Shown here: positions 20,201 to 27,604 of the stretch, piece after piece
Position numbering within the stretch: position 1 is the stretch's first letter
How the letters are laid out: every line of letters starts with the position of its first letter
IMG/VR virus record: IMGVR_UViG_3300010389_000089
Location: 1-29,573 of that record
DNA length: 29,573 nt
Strand: one strand, 5' to 3'
Source: a virus
Program-made: the position numbers and the translations under genes
The notes under the pieces: generated by a model
Seen by the model: the letters and a program-made list of their open reading frames with translations, nothing else
What the model was told of the DNA's origin: nothing
The model's database searches: none

Positions 20201-20790
20201 CACAAAAATACCGCTGACAACCGACCCCAACGTTTCACTTCATGGTCAGGCCACAACTCCCGCAACACACTATAAGCTTCAGGCACATCCTCCACAACAT
20301 AACGACCACCCTCATTCATTAAAGGTTTCATAAACTCTGCTGTGCGACGTATCGCCTCAACCTTATGCGGTCCATCATCAATGAAAACATCAGCACGAAA
20401 CTCAACCGGGAAAGGTTCGGGTGCGAAAGCGTCCCACACAAACACAAGCGGTTTATTCAAAGTGAAAGCGCCACGCGATTCCAGCCCGTCCCAATCCATA
20501 CGGTTTAGGTCAACATCAAGACCAATCACCTGAGCGTCAGGATACAAATCACACCACACCGCCAAAGAAACCCCAGTCAAAACCCCAAGCTCCACAAACA
20601 CGCGAGGATTCACGCCGGTCAGAATCTCCGCATACGCCTCACCATAATCGTTCCCCCAAGCATCAAACTTATCCGCACCCCTATTAGTAGGCACACTTGT
20701 CGGTGCATCCAAAGGTGACACAATCCTCGGCGCAGTCACTAAACCAGGGGCGAATTTTCTTTCCGCCGCGATAAGAGTTCTCGCATCCAT
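20200..20790 (-). CDS. Class I methyltransferase, CmcI / sugar O-methyltransferase-like
   Basis: A 196-residue protein. RVFVELGVLTGVSLAVWCDL is SAM motif I, AQVIGLDVDLNRMD holds the acidic ribose-binding end, VFIDDGPHKVEAIR and GGRYVVEDVPEAY match the CmcI/macrocin-type enzymes (metal-binding Asp and Asp-Asp-x-x-His). Family members methylate hydroxyl groups of sugars. The cassette position suggests it methylates the glycan built by the two glycosyltransferases. TAATG links it to the preceding gene. Confidence 0.75.
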   Translation of the reverse strand: MDARTLIAAERKFAPGLVTAPRIVSPLDAPTSVPTNRGADKFDAWGNDYGEAYAEILTGVNPRVFVELGVLTGVSLAVWCDLYPDAQVIGLDVDLNRMDWDGLESRGAFTLNKPLVFVWDAFAPEPFPVEFRADVFIDDGPHKVEAIRRTAEFMKPLMNEGGRYVVEDVPEAYSVLRELWPDHEVKRWGRLSAVFL

Positions 20791-21431
20791 TACATACCCC
20801 CAAACGTGTGACCCTCAAGATGCAGATTCACAAACGGATTCAACGAATAAGTATTCACACCATAAGTATCTTTCAACCAATCCCGCATCAAAGCCAAATG
20901 ACGGTTCCACACCACAAAAGAACGTTGCGTCGCATTAGGGTACTTTGAAAAGTTCACATCATTATCAAGCGTTCCACAATCCACACCAACAAGCACAATG
21001 TTCTTCGCCCCCACATAAGCAGCCAAGTGCATTGACCCGTGAACACTCGAAGAACCAAACACAAGCTGGTGTGCGTGAGCCGGTTTGTCATGCCCAAACG
21101 GGTCAAACTTGTCGTGACTGTTCTTCACAGTTTTCGGGTCGTGAACTATCACATTCTCCGGCGGATTAGACCACTGATTAGTTGTCGGATAGTCGTAACG
21201 GTTCACAACAAACACAGTGTCAGGATTATCGTCAACGAAACCATGAAAACGTGGGTGGTGGTGAGTAAAACCATAATTCGGTTTGATACCAAAATGTATA
21301 GCACCAGCGTTAGTGGCAATCGTCAGTTTGTCTTTGAAGAAATCGGGCGACAAATAATTCAATGTTGCGCCAGAACCAAACACCCAGGCTGTATCACCGA
21401 CATGACGGTTCTGAATGTCCATCAACAACAT
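20790..21431 (-). CDS. MptE / DUF115-like protein
   Basis: A protein of about 213 residues starting VGDTAWVFGSGATLNYLSP, LTIATNAGAIHFGIKPNYGFTHH, and later NIVLVGVDCG. The pattern GxGxTL and TN... fits the 6-hydroxymethylpterin diphosphokinase MptE-like/DUF115 group, related to sialyltransferase-like and flagellin-glycosylation proteins. In this setting a glycan-transfer or sugar-modification role is likely. Start at ATG 21429-21431 (TAATG with the upstream gene); a second ATG nine bases on is possible. Confidence 0.7.
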   Translation of the reverse strand: MLLMDIQNRHVGDTAWVFGSGATLNYLSPDFFKDKLTIATNAGAIHFGIKPNYGFTHHHPRFHGFVDDNPDTVFVVNRYDYPTTNQWSNPPENVIVHDPKTVKNSHDKFDPFGHDKPAHAHQLVFGSSSVHGSMHLAAYVGAKNIVLVGVDCGTLDNDVNFSKYPNATQRSFVVWNRHLALMRDWLKDTYGVNTYSLNPFVNLHLEGHTFGGM

Positions 21432-22642
21432 TAGACAAATTCTTTCCTGAGTAAAGGCATCCAGTCTCGCTTCCACACAGTCTCAACATCAAAATCCTTA
21501 GCGAACTTAACCGAAACATCCGACCTCGTTTTACCCTTTTGGTAAGCCGCCTCTAAAGCCTCCGCAATCTGCGAAATAGAAGGCACCTTCCACCAAGAAC
21601 TTTGACCAGCATCCCAAGTTGGCATACCCTCAACCAACCAGCCATCATCAGATACCAAATCTTGTGAAGCAGCCCAGTTAGAAGCAATCGCCCTAGTTCC
21701 ACAAGCCTGAGCTTCAATCGTCGGCACACCAAAACCTTCACCCATGCTCGGAGCCAATAGAACATCCATTGCCGTGTAATACGCTGCCAAATCCTCCTGC
21801 TTAGACCCATAACGGTACTCGACAGGATTAACCATGACAACAGCTTCCGGTGGCACATCCAACGACTTCAACAACTCCAACAAATTCCAACCAATGCCGG
21901 AACCAGTCACATCGGTATGCAAATACAACACAGTGTCAGGATGCTTACGATGCAAAATACTAAAAGCGGTTAAATTCTCGCTGAATGCTTTACGGTGCAC
22001 AAGCCCAGACGCTTTATTTGCGGCAACCATACCCACAACAAACTTGTCCTTGCTTTTGAAATAATCCACAACATTCATGCCGTTGCTTAAAGTCCACGTT
22101 TCTTTCAAAACCTTCGTGTCAATACCGTGAGGTATATACACGTTATCTATATCTTTCTCATGCATTTGACGTTGACCAAAAGGCGACATTGAAATAGGCA
22201 ACACGTTGGGTCGTGTCAACCAACGCTCAACACCCTTAGGCATCACAATATGGTCCAGTGGTGTCCAAGACCAAATACTCTGAAACTTCTCATAATGTGG
22301 GGACTCCAGTACCCACACGTCATACAAAGTAAAAAACACATCCTTAGCGTGCTTGACCGAATTCGTAAACATCATGTGGTCAAGTGGTGCAGTGTCCTGC
22401 GAATAAGGACTGAAGCTACGCGGAAAATGCTGAGCCGGACCATGCGGTGTCTGAATAACCGAACGTTGACCCTCAAGACCAAAGTTAGAAATGTTAGCCA
22501 CATCAAGACCATGGCGAACCAGACGGTCAATCATGTACTTGACCTGTTGACCATAACCCGTAGGTGCATCATACGAGTTAGAGAAAACACTAAACGTGCC
22601 GGTGAATTGTTCTTTTAGAGCTGGGTTTCCCTTTTTCGACAT
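21431..22642 (-). CDS. Family 4 (GT-B) glycosyltransferase
   Basis: A 403-residue protein. N-terminal Rossmann half: FSVFSNSYDAPTGYGQQVKY. C-terminal donor half: VGMVAANKASG, then PSMGEGFGVPTIEAQACGT, the EX7E motif of GT4 retaining enzymes (Glu-x7-Glu over EGFGVPTIE). It transfers a sugar to a glycan or protein. It opens the cassette behind a candidate promoter and after the capsid terminator; ATG at 22640-22642 has GAGG only two bases away, so initiation may be weak or leaderless. Confidence 0.88.
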   Translation of the reverse strand: MSKKGNPALKEQFTGTFSVFSNSYDAPTGYGQQVKYMIDRLVRHGLDVANISNFGLEGQRSVIQTPHGPAQHFPRSFSPYSQDTAPLDHMMFTNSVKHAKDVFFTLYDVWVLESPHYEKFQSIWSWTPLDHIVMPKGVERWLTRPNVLPISMSPFGQRQMHEKDIDNVYIPHGIDTKVLKETWTLSNGMNVVDYFKSKDKFVVGMVAANKASGLVHRKAFSENLTAFSILHRKHPDTVLYLHTDVTGSGIGWNLLELLKSLDVPPEAVVMVNPVEYRYGSKQEDLAAYYTAMDVLLAPSMGEGFGVPTIEAQACGTRAIASNWAASQDLVSDDGWLVEGMPTWDAGQSSWWKVPSISQIAEALEAAYQKGKTRSDVSVKFAKDFDVETVWKRDWMPLLRKEFV

Positions 22643-22650
22643 AGCCTCAT

Positions 22651-22678
22651 ACTATACAAAAGAGAAGGGCCGGAGCAA
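22651..22678 (-). promoter_or_regulatory. Candidate promoter for the glycan cassette, inside a terminator
   Basis: On the minus strand TTGCTC (22673-22678), 16 bases and TATAGT (22651-22656), eight bases before the ATG of the GT4 gene. The -35 overlaps the loop and right arm of the capsid terminator. The -10 is strong and the -35 moderate. Confidence 0.45.
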
Positions 22679-22694
22679 CCCACAACTCCGGCCC
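22667..22694 (-). terminator. Intrinsic terminator after the major capsid gene
   Basis: GGGCCGGAG pairs perfectly with CTCCGGCCC across a 10-base loop. On the minus strand the stem is followed by TTCTCTTTTGT. It lies 19 bases after the capsid stop and separates capsid from the glycan cassette. Confidence 0.85.
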
Positions 22695-22713
22695 TTCGGC
22701 TTTGCGTCTAGTA

Positions 22714-23871
22714 CTAGGCAGCGTTTCCGATGAAGTACTTGACGTGACCTGCGTGAGTCAGGTCTCCATCCACGCGCATCAGGAACCGGTAGTAGGTCAG
22801 GTCCTGGTTGAAGGCGTAGTCGGTGGAGGTAGCAACCTGAAGACCGCCAGCCATACGCACCTTGAACGACGGGATGTGTCCAAAGATGACGCTCTTGGCA
22901 GAAAGACCCTGAGCTGCCATTGCCGGGTTCTCCAAGATGGGGAATCCAGCGAAGGTGTCAGGCTGTCCAACGCCAACCTGGTACAGGTACTGTCCAGAGT
23001 TGTCCTTCAGCTTACGCATTGCGCCGAGCGAAGCGGTGTTAGCCATGTAAGCAACACCAGGCAGGCGGCGAGCTGCACCGTCAAGGCTGTAAGCCAAGTC
23101 GATGAGGTTGTCAGCGGTGAACGCACCAGTAACGGCGGTTCCACCAGTGATACCAGAACCAGCAGCGGTAACAATACCCTTAGGCTTGCTGCTTCCGTCA
23201 CCCGTGGTGAGGACGTCGTTAACGGTGTAACCGATAGCGTTACCAGCGGCTTCAGCGATAACACCTGCGATGTCGAATCCAGCGTCTGCGAGCAGCTCGT
23301 TGGAAATCGGCACGAGGAATGCGTACTTGTAAGCACCAAGAGTGATGCTGGAGAAGGTCGGGTCGCTTTCAGCGATTGCAGAACCTTCAGTACGGAGCGA
23401 AGCAGTGCTGTAAGCGGTCAGCGTCGGGATGGTGATGTCCTCACCCGAAGTCGTGTTGATGATTTCGGGAGCGTCAAGCATCGGTCCGACGAGACGAGCA
23501 ACCTGGAACACCTGGTCGTAGAACGACTTGGGAACCGTGTTGGTTGAGCTTACGAGAGTGCGCTGCTCGAAGTTGTGAGAACGCATCTCACCGTGAGCAA
23601 TGGCGCGAAGGATGTCGCTGTCGCTACGCTCTTCCTGAGAAGGAACGTACCCGCGAGAAGCCTCAGCAGCCTCCATTTTGCGCTCTTCCTGACGCTGAGC
23701 AGCGGCGATGATTTCGTCAGCGCTGCGAATCTCAGCTTCGAGAGCGTCAATCTTTCCTTTAGCCTCAGCGTCAAGCCCACCGCGCTCCTCAGCAACATCC
23801 AGGGTCTCCTGAATCTGTCCGACGAGGTTTGCGCGGAGTTCTTGCTGAGTCTTAATCAAAGATTCAGACAA
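22714..23871 (-). CDS. Major capsid protein, HK97 fold
   Basis: A 385-residue protein. The N-terminal ~90 residues form an acidic coiled coil (scaffold-like delta domain). The HK97 fold begins near VSSTNTVPKSFYDQVFQVAR and includes FLVPISNELLADAG, VLTTGDGSSKPKGIV and the C-terminal YRFLMRVDGDLTHAGHV strand. The delta domain is normally removed by the prohead protease, probably just before the fold (inference). I place the start at TTG 23869-23871 because AAGGAG is six bases upstream; an ATG nine codons further up has none. Terminators lie on both sides. Confidence 0.93.
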   Translation of the reverse strand: MSESLIKTQQELRANLVGQIQETLDVAEERGGLDAEAKGKIDALEAEIRSADEIIAAAQRQEERKMEAAEASRGYVPSQEERSDSDILRAIAHGEMRSHNFEQRTLVSSTNTVPKSFYDQVFQVARLVGPMLDAPEIINTTSGEDITIPTLTAYSTASLRTEGSAIAESDPTFSSITLGAYKYAFLVPISNELLADAGFDIAGVIAEAAGNAIGYTVNDVLTTGDGSSKPKGIVTAAGSGITGGTAVTGAFTADNLIDLAYSLDGAARRLPGVAYMANTASLGAMRKLKDNSGQYLYQVGVGQPDTFAGFPILENPAMAAQGLSAKSVIFGHIPSFKVRMAGGLQVATSTDYAFNQDLTYYRFLMRVDGDLTHAGHVKYFIGNAA

Positions 23872-24031
23872 TTTATTCTCCTTGTTAGTGATTATCATTA
23901 TCAGTCGCGCTGACGCAGACTTAAATTACGGCGGTGTTGACACTCAACCGTTACTTTAATTCTACCGAATCACTGCACAATAAAGAAAAGACCCTCCCAG
24001 GGAAAGGGGGAAAACTGGGAGGGGAAACCCG
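23872..24031 (-). promoter_or_regulatory. Capsid upstream region with terminator and small palindrome
   Basis: This 160-base gap holds an intrinsic terminator at 23992-24023, a perfect GTTGA-CAC-TCAAC inverted repeat (23936-23948), and the capsid ribosome site. Possible -10s (TAGAAT near 23957-23962) have weak -35 partners. A separate capsid promoter is likely because a terminator stands just before it. Confidence 0.35.
23992..24023 (-). terminator. Intrinsic terminator before the capsid gene
   Basis: CCCTCCCAG and CTGGGAGGG form a 9-bp perfect stem around 14 bases. On the minus strand it is followed by TCTTTTCTTTATT. It lies nine bases after the 66-residue gene's stop. Confidence 0.85.
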
Positions 24032-24232
24032 CTACCTCTTCTCTGAGGGACGAATAACGCGAGTTTCTTTGACCGGTTCCTCGTCCTCGCGCACAACAGT
24101 GCGTGTCGGGGCGGGAGAATCGAGCGCAACAATCGCGTCAGCCCAAGCATCAGCAAACTGACGCACAGGACCAGATTCTGGGTTTCCAGCGACCTCAAGA
24201 ATAGTCTTTTTGATTTCAGCCTTAGAAGCCAT
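24032..24232 (-). CDS. Small protein before capsid, unknown function (66 aa)
   Basis: A 66-residue protein starting MASKAEIKKTILEVAGNPES, helical, then a charged tail (VREDEEPVKETRVIRPSEKR). It lies between the protease and capsid genes, a frequent site of small scaffold-associated or decoration proteins, and is cut off from the capsid gene by a terminator. AAAGG lies nine bases upstream of ATG. No family is recognised. Confidence 0.7.
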   Translation of the reverse strand: MASKAEIKKTILEVAGNPESGPVRQFADAWADAIVALDSPAPTRTVVREDEEPVKETRVIRPSEKR

Positions 24233-24234
24233 AA

Positions 24235-25836
24235 TTAAATACCTTTCAACAGTTGCTCAAGCTTCTTCTTTTTCAGCTCAAGCATTTCAGCACTAAGAGT
24301 ATCAGTTTTCTCTTCCTCAACCGACTCCTCAGGTTCAGGAGAAAGAGTGTCAACCACTTTGGCAAACATTGCGGCTTCGTCTGCGGTCAACTCAAGGTTA
24401 GACTCAATCTTCAACATGGCGTCAGCCAATGCGTCAGGGTCAACACCAGCACGCTCGCTAATTTGGTCCAAACCACGCACCATTGTCTTACCAGTTGTTC
24501 CCTCGTAAGCGGGGAAAGCAACAATCGAAACCTCGTGCAAACGAACCGAATTCAAGACGCGCTCATTCTCGGATACCCATTCGTCGCCACCCTTGGGAAC
24601 AGAGAAGCCGAAGCTCATGCTAGAAACATCGCCACGCTTCAAAAGATAAGCCGCGTCACGTCCAGCCTGAGTGTCAGGCAAGTCTGCGGTTACACGCAAA
24701 CCAACCGAATCCTCTTCAAGGCGCATGGTGCCAGCGCGGGTAGAACCAAGAATCTGTCCAGTGTCGTGATTCCACAACATCTTAATGTCGTTACGGGCGG
24801 TGAGAGAACGGCGGAAAGCACCAGGCTTAATGCGCTCAATAAACGGTAAGGGTTGGCTTGGGCTGTCGAATACTGCGGCATAACCCGTGAAAGTCATACC
24901 GTTGCCACCCTCAGCTTCGCGCAGCTCAAAGTCAGTAGTGTTTACCCGCGTTTCAATCTTTGCCATATTTGCAGCCTCCACGCTGACAAGGTTTCTGTTC
25001 TCTTCTTCTAGTCTAGCGACAATTCTTTCAGCATATGCCATGGCGCGATTAGCTGCGCGCTTTGACGGACCAGAGCCCCATAGCAAATGTGCTACAACAC
25101 CAGCGGACGGGTAATCCTCATTACCCGGGTTAGCAGATGGTGAATCAAGGTCGTCCAAGTGACGCGCAATCCAAGCTGCTATACGCACCCACTTATCTGC
25201 CGTGACGTTACCCGCAGCCATAGCGCGAGCCTCACGAACCGTCGCCGGTTGTAAACCATCCCCCGAGTAACCTTCTTCGTGATATTTCAAACCTTGACGT
25301 GCGGCAGCGCGCATAAATGCAGGAGGTGTCAAATTGACTTCCCTGTTTTCGGAATCCATCGATGCGAGTTCTTCCTCAGGGGCTGGCTCATCCTCAAAAG
25401 TGAACTCAGGCATGTCGTCGTCAGCCAGCGCGCCAACCTTAGTCATCTGTGAGAACTTTAAACCGAGGAATGTTGAGCTTTCAACCCACTGCCCGTTAAC
25501 CTCTTCCCACATTTGCACCAATGCAGCAGGGTCAAAATAAGTTCCCTCAATTTGCACGCCAGAACCAGGAACATCAATGCTGCCTGCGGTGACAACCTCA
25601 CGGATACGTCCCTGATAGGTTTCGCCAGCTTCTTTCCAGCTAATAAAATCTCCGGCGCTAAGAGTACCTGGCATGGCGCGCTCGCCCAAGAATTCTGAGT
25701 CCTCCGCCTGAGCGATGGCTAAAGCTTGGTCGATAGCGTCTTGTTTGGTGTCGTGGCATCCCATTACTTCGCCATCCTCCTTGATTGTTGCCCACCCCGA
25801 GCAACCCTCAGCCGAATCAGTAATGTAGTAAGGCAT
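24235..25836 (-). CDS. Multidomain prohead protease (HK97 U35-type)
   Basis: A 533-residue protein, about twice the usual length. N-terminal parts: a short Cys domain (CSGWATIKEDGEVMGCHDTK, residues ~10-45), a DUF2945-like domain (AGDFISWKEAGETYQGRI to FDPAALVQMW, ~60-115), and a helical domain (VNLTPPAFMRAAARQGLKYH to WGSGPSKRAANRAMAYAERI, ~165-275). The U35 protease follows from about 295: FTGYAAVFDSPS, IKPGAFRRSL, LWNHD (His), SSMSFGF (Ser) and LHEVSIVAFPAY. It matures the capsid by removing the delta domain. The extra domains could act in scaffolding. Confidence 0.88.
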   Translation of the reverse strand: MPYYITDSAEGCSGWATIKEDGEVMGCHDTKQDAIDQALAIAQAEDSEFLGERAMPGTLSAGDFISWKEAGETYQGRIREVVTAGSIDVPGSGVQIEGTYFDPAALVQMWEEVNGQWVESSTFLGLKFSQMTKVGALADDDMPEFTFEDEPAPEEELASMDSENREVNLTPPAFMRAAARQGLKYHEEGYSGDGLQPATVREARAMAAGNVTADKWVRIAAWIARHLDDLDSPSANPGNEDYPSAGVVAHLLWGSGPSKRAANRAMAYAERIVARLEEENRNLVSVEAANMAKIETRVNTTDFELREAEGGNGMTFTGYAAVFDSPSQPLPFIERIKPGAFRRSLTARNDIKMLWNHDTGQILGSTRAGTMRLEEDSVGLRVTADLPDTQAGRDAAYLLKRGDVSSMSFGFSVPKGGDEWVSENERVLNSVRLHEVSIVAFPAYEGTTGKTMVRGLDQISERAGVDPDALADAMLKIESNLELTADEAAMFAKVVDTLSPEPEESVEEEKTDTLSAEMLELKKKKLEQLLKGI

Positions 25837-26099
25837 TACACAATCTCAATTCTTATCCAAGACAGGGTGTGGGCACCGCCGTCACTTACAGCGTAAATAT
25901 CAGTCAGTGGTGGCAAATCAAACGATGTGCTTTCTGACTTCAACAAACGATAACCATTGTTAATCGTCACGTTTGGTCCGCCAAGAAATAAATCTTTAGT
26001 GTTGTCATCGTTGTGAATGTACAGTCTGCTATAAACAACGGAGCGACCATCAAGTTGGGTTGCCGTGCCCGCAACACTTTGCCTACCGTTAGTAATCAT
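25836..26099 (-). CDS. Small beta-rich virion-associated protein (87 aa)
   Basis: An 87-residue protein, mostly beta strands (SVVYSRLYIHNDDNTKDLFLGG, and so on), without a signal or membrane segment, overlapping portal and protease genes with the TAATG and TTACA patterns. The position suggests a small head-associated or decoration protein. No family is recognised by sight. Confidence 0.7.
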   Translation of the reverse strand: MITNGRQSVAGTATQLDGRSVVYSRLYIHNDDNTKDLFLGGPNVTINNGYRLLKSESTSFDLPPLTDIYAVSDGGAHTLSWIRIEIV

Positions 26100-27463
26100 T
26101 ATTCGACGACATACTCCGAGTTCGGGTCATTTGGGTCAATCTGCGAGGTAGGTTGCAACTGAACCGAAGGCAGACCGGTGTGAGCAATCTCAGGCAAACC
26201 AAGAGCCGAGAGCGTCTCCGCTGGGTCAAAACCAACCTGAATCAAAGCCGAAGCCATCTGCACGCGCTCAGTCTCTTCCTTCAAATTAGCCGCTGCAACG
26301 TTCACGTTAGCCAAAGGCACACGAACGGTCTGCGCTGACGGGTCATCAATGTCCTGAAGGTCCTCAAGGCGACGAACATCGTTGATTGTGAGAAAACCGG
26401 ACAGCAAACCAGTGCTGTATGCGGTCATACGTGAGTTAATGTCAGCGCGAAGCAGACCGTCAAGGTTGAACTTGATAAACGCGGTCTCTCCACCCTGGTA
26501 ACGAGCCATAAGAGGCGTGAGAGCGCTTTCTAGCTTCTGAACAATAGGTCGGAGGCAGTGAGTTACCCACGCAAGGTTGTTTTGTTCTACAGAAGCGTAA
26601 GAGTTTGTTCCTGGGAGACCCAAAAGGTGTGGTGGCACGTTGAAGGCGCGTGCAACATCCTCTACAGCCATGCGACGTGAGTCAATGAACTGTGCTTGGT
26701 CGTTACCAATGGTTGTGGGCTTGTAAGTTGCGCCGGCAGAGAGAATTCCGGTCTTGTGAGCACGTTTCCAACCCTTGTGGCGTGCATCGAAGCCCTCTTG
26801 CAGTTGTTTTGCCTGCTCGCCGGTCAGTTTGCCGGGATATTCGATAATTCCGTGCGTGGTAGCACCAGAACCAAAGAATTTAGCTGCATAGTTCTCTAAC
26901 GCAATCGCAAGACCGAAGTTTTCCTTCAGCGCCTCTACACGGGAGACACCGCGGACGTGTCCGGGGCGAACAACGTCGGGAATATGAATGATTTGGTCAG
27001 AGGACAGCATTCCATCTTCGCCCTCAATCTCGTACATGACTCGTCCGATACCGTTACGGCGAATGTGAACATCGTTCGGGTTAAGAACCACCAGGTTTGT
27101 GATTTCACCGCGGCGATTGGCGTAAACACGGATAAAGGCGTTGCCATCGAGCAGCATTGACACAATCACTGCGCCATAGAAAGCCTCTTTCGTGGTGTCA
27201 ACGTCCGGCTTCTGTACCCAAGCGGGGCGAGGGCGGAAAGCGAAACGGCGACCATCTCTGCGAATGTAAGAATCAACGGGAAGCGTAGCAATAGTGTCAC
27301 TGATAAGGCTCACAGCCGAGAAGATGGCGTTGACCTGAAAAGCTGTCGCAGAATTGACAACAGTCCCCGACTCGTTCGTGAACTCTAAGAAGTCACCGGA
27401 GCCCCACACTGTTTGAAACGAGACAGCCCGCTCCTCGGACTCACCAAAAATACCACCAAGCAT
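26099..27463 (-). CDS. Portal protein, HK97 family
   Basis: A 454-residue protein. Characteristic parts: FQVNAIFSAVSLISDTIATLPVD, LLDGNAFIRVYANRRGEI, DQIIHIPDVVRPG, GILSAGATYKP and RMAVEDVARAFNVPPHLLGLPG, all typical of HK97-type portals. The dodecameric ring forms the packaging and tail vertex. ATG at 27461-27463 overlaps the stop of the 44-residue membrane gene (TAATG). Confidence 0.93.
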   Translation of the reverse strand: MLGGIFGESEERAVSFQTVWGSGDFLEFTNESGTVVNSATAFQVNAIFSAVSLISDTIATLPVDSYIRRDGRRFAFRPRPAWVQKPDVDTTKEAFYGAVIVSMLLDGNAFIRVYANRRGEITNLVVLNPNDVHIRRNGIGRVMYEIEGEDGMLSSDQIIHIPDVVRPGHVRGVSRVEALKENFGLAIALENYAAKFFGSGATTHGIIEYPGKLTGEQAKQLQEGFDARHKGWKRAHKTGILSAGATYKPTTIGNDQAQFIDSRRMAVEDVARAFNVPPHLLGLPGTNSYASVEQNNLAWVTHCLRPIVQKLESALTPLMARYQGGETAFIKFNLDGLLRADINSRMTAYSTGLLSGFLTINDVRRLEDLQDIDDPSAQTVRVPLANVNVAAANLKEETERVQMASALIQVGFDPAETLSALGLPEIAHTGLPSVQLQPTSQIDPNDPNSEYVVE

Positions 27464-27597
27464 TATCTACGCTCCAAACTGACACCGAACAGAATTGCGA
27501 AAGCACCGGCAACAACTAAACCTGCTGGTGGGAAAATCCAGGCTGCACCCGCTGCTATAAGAACAGCGCCGCCGATTTGCAAAGAATTAATTAACAT
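27463..27597 (-). CDS. 44-residue membrane protein between TerL and portal
   Basis: A 44-residue, very hydrophobic protein with one or two membrane segments (IGGAVLIAAGAAWIF and AGLVVAGAFAILFGV) and a C-terminal LERR. ATG (27595-27597) has AAGGA five bases upstream, shared with the TerL stop (TAAGGA). Its stop overlaps the portal start. Such tiny membrane genes occur at this position in several actinophages. The role is unknown. Confidence 0.75.
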   Translation of the reverse strand: MLINSLQIGGAVLIAAGAAWIFPPAGLVVAGAFAILFGVSLERR

Positions 27598-27604
27598 AAC
27601 ATCC

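Noticed and set aside
22702-23547. 281-residue plus-strand ORF opposite the capsid gene
   Set aside because: Ser/Val-rich antisense shadow of the biased capsid codons; no domain or start signal.
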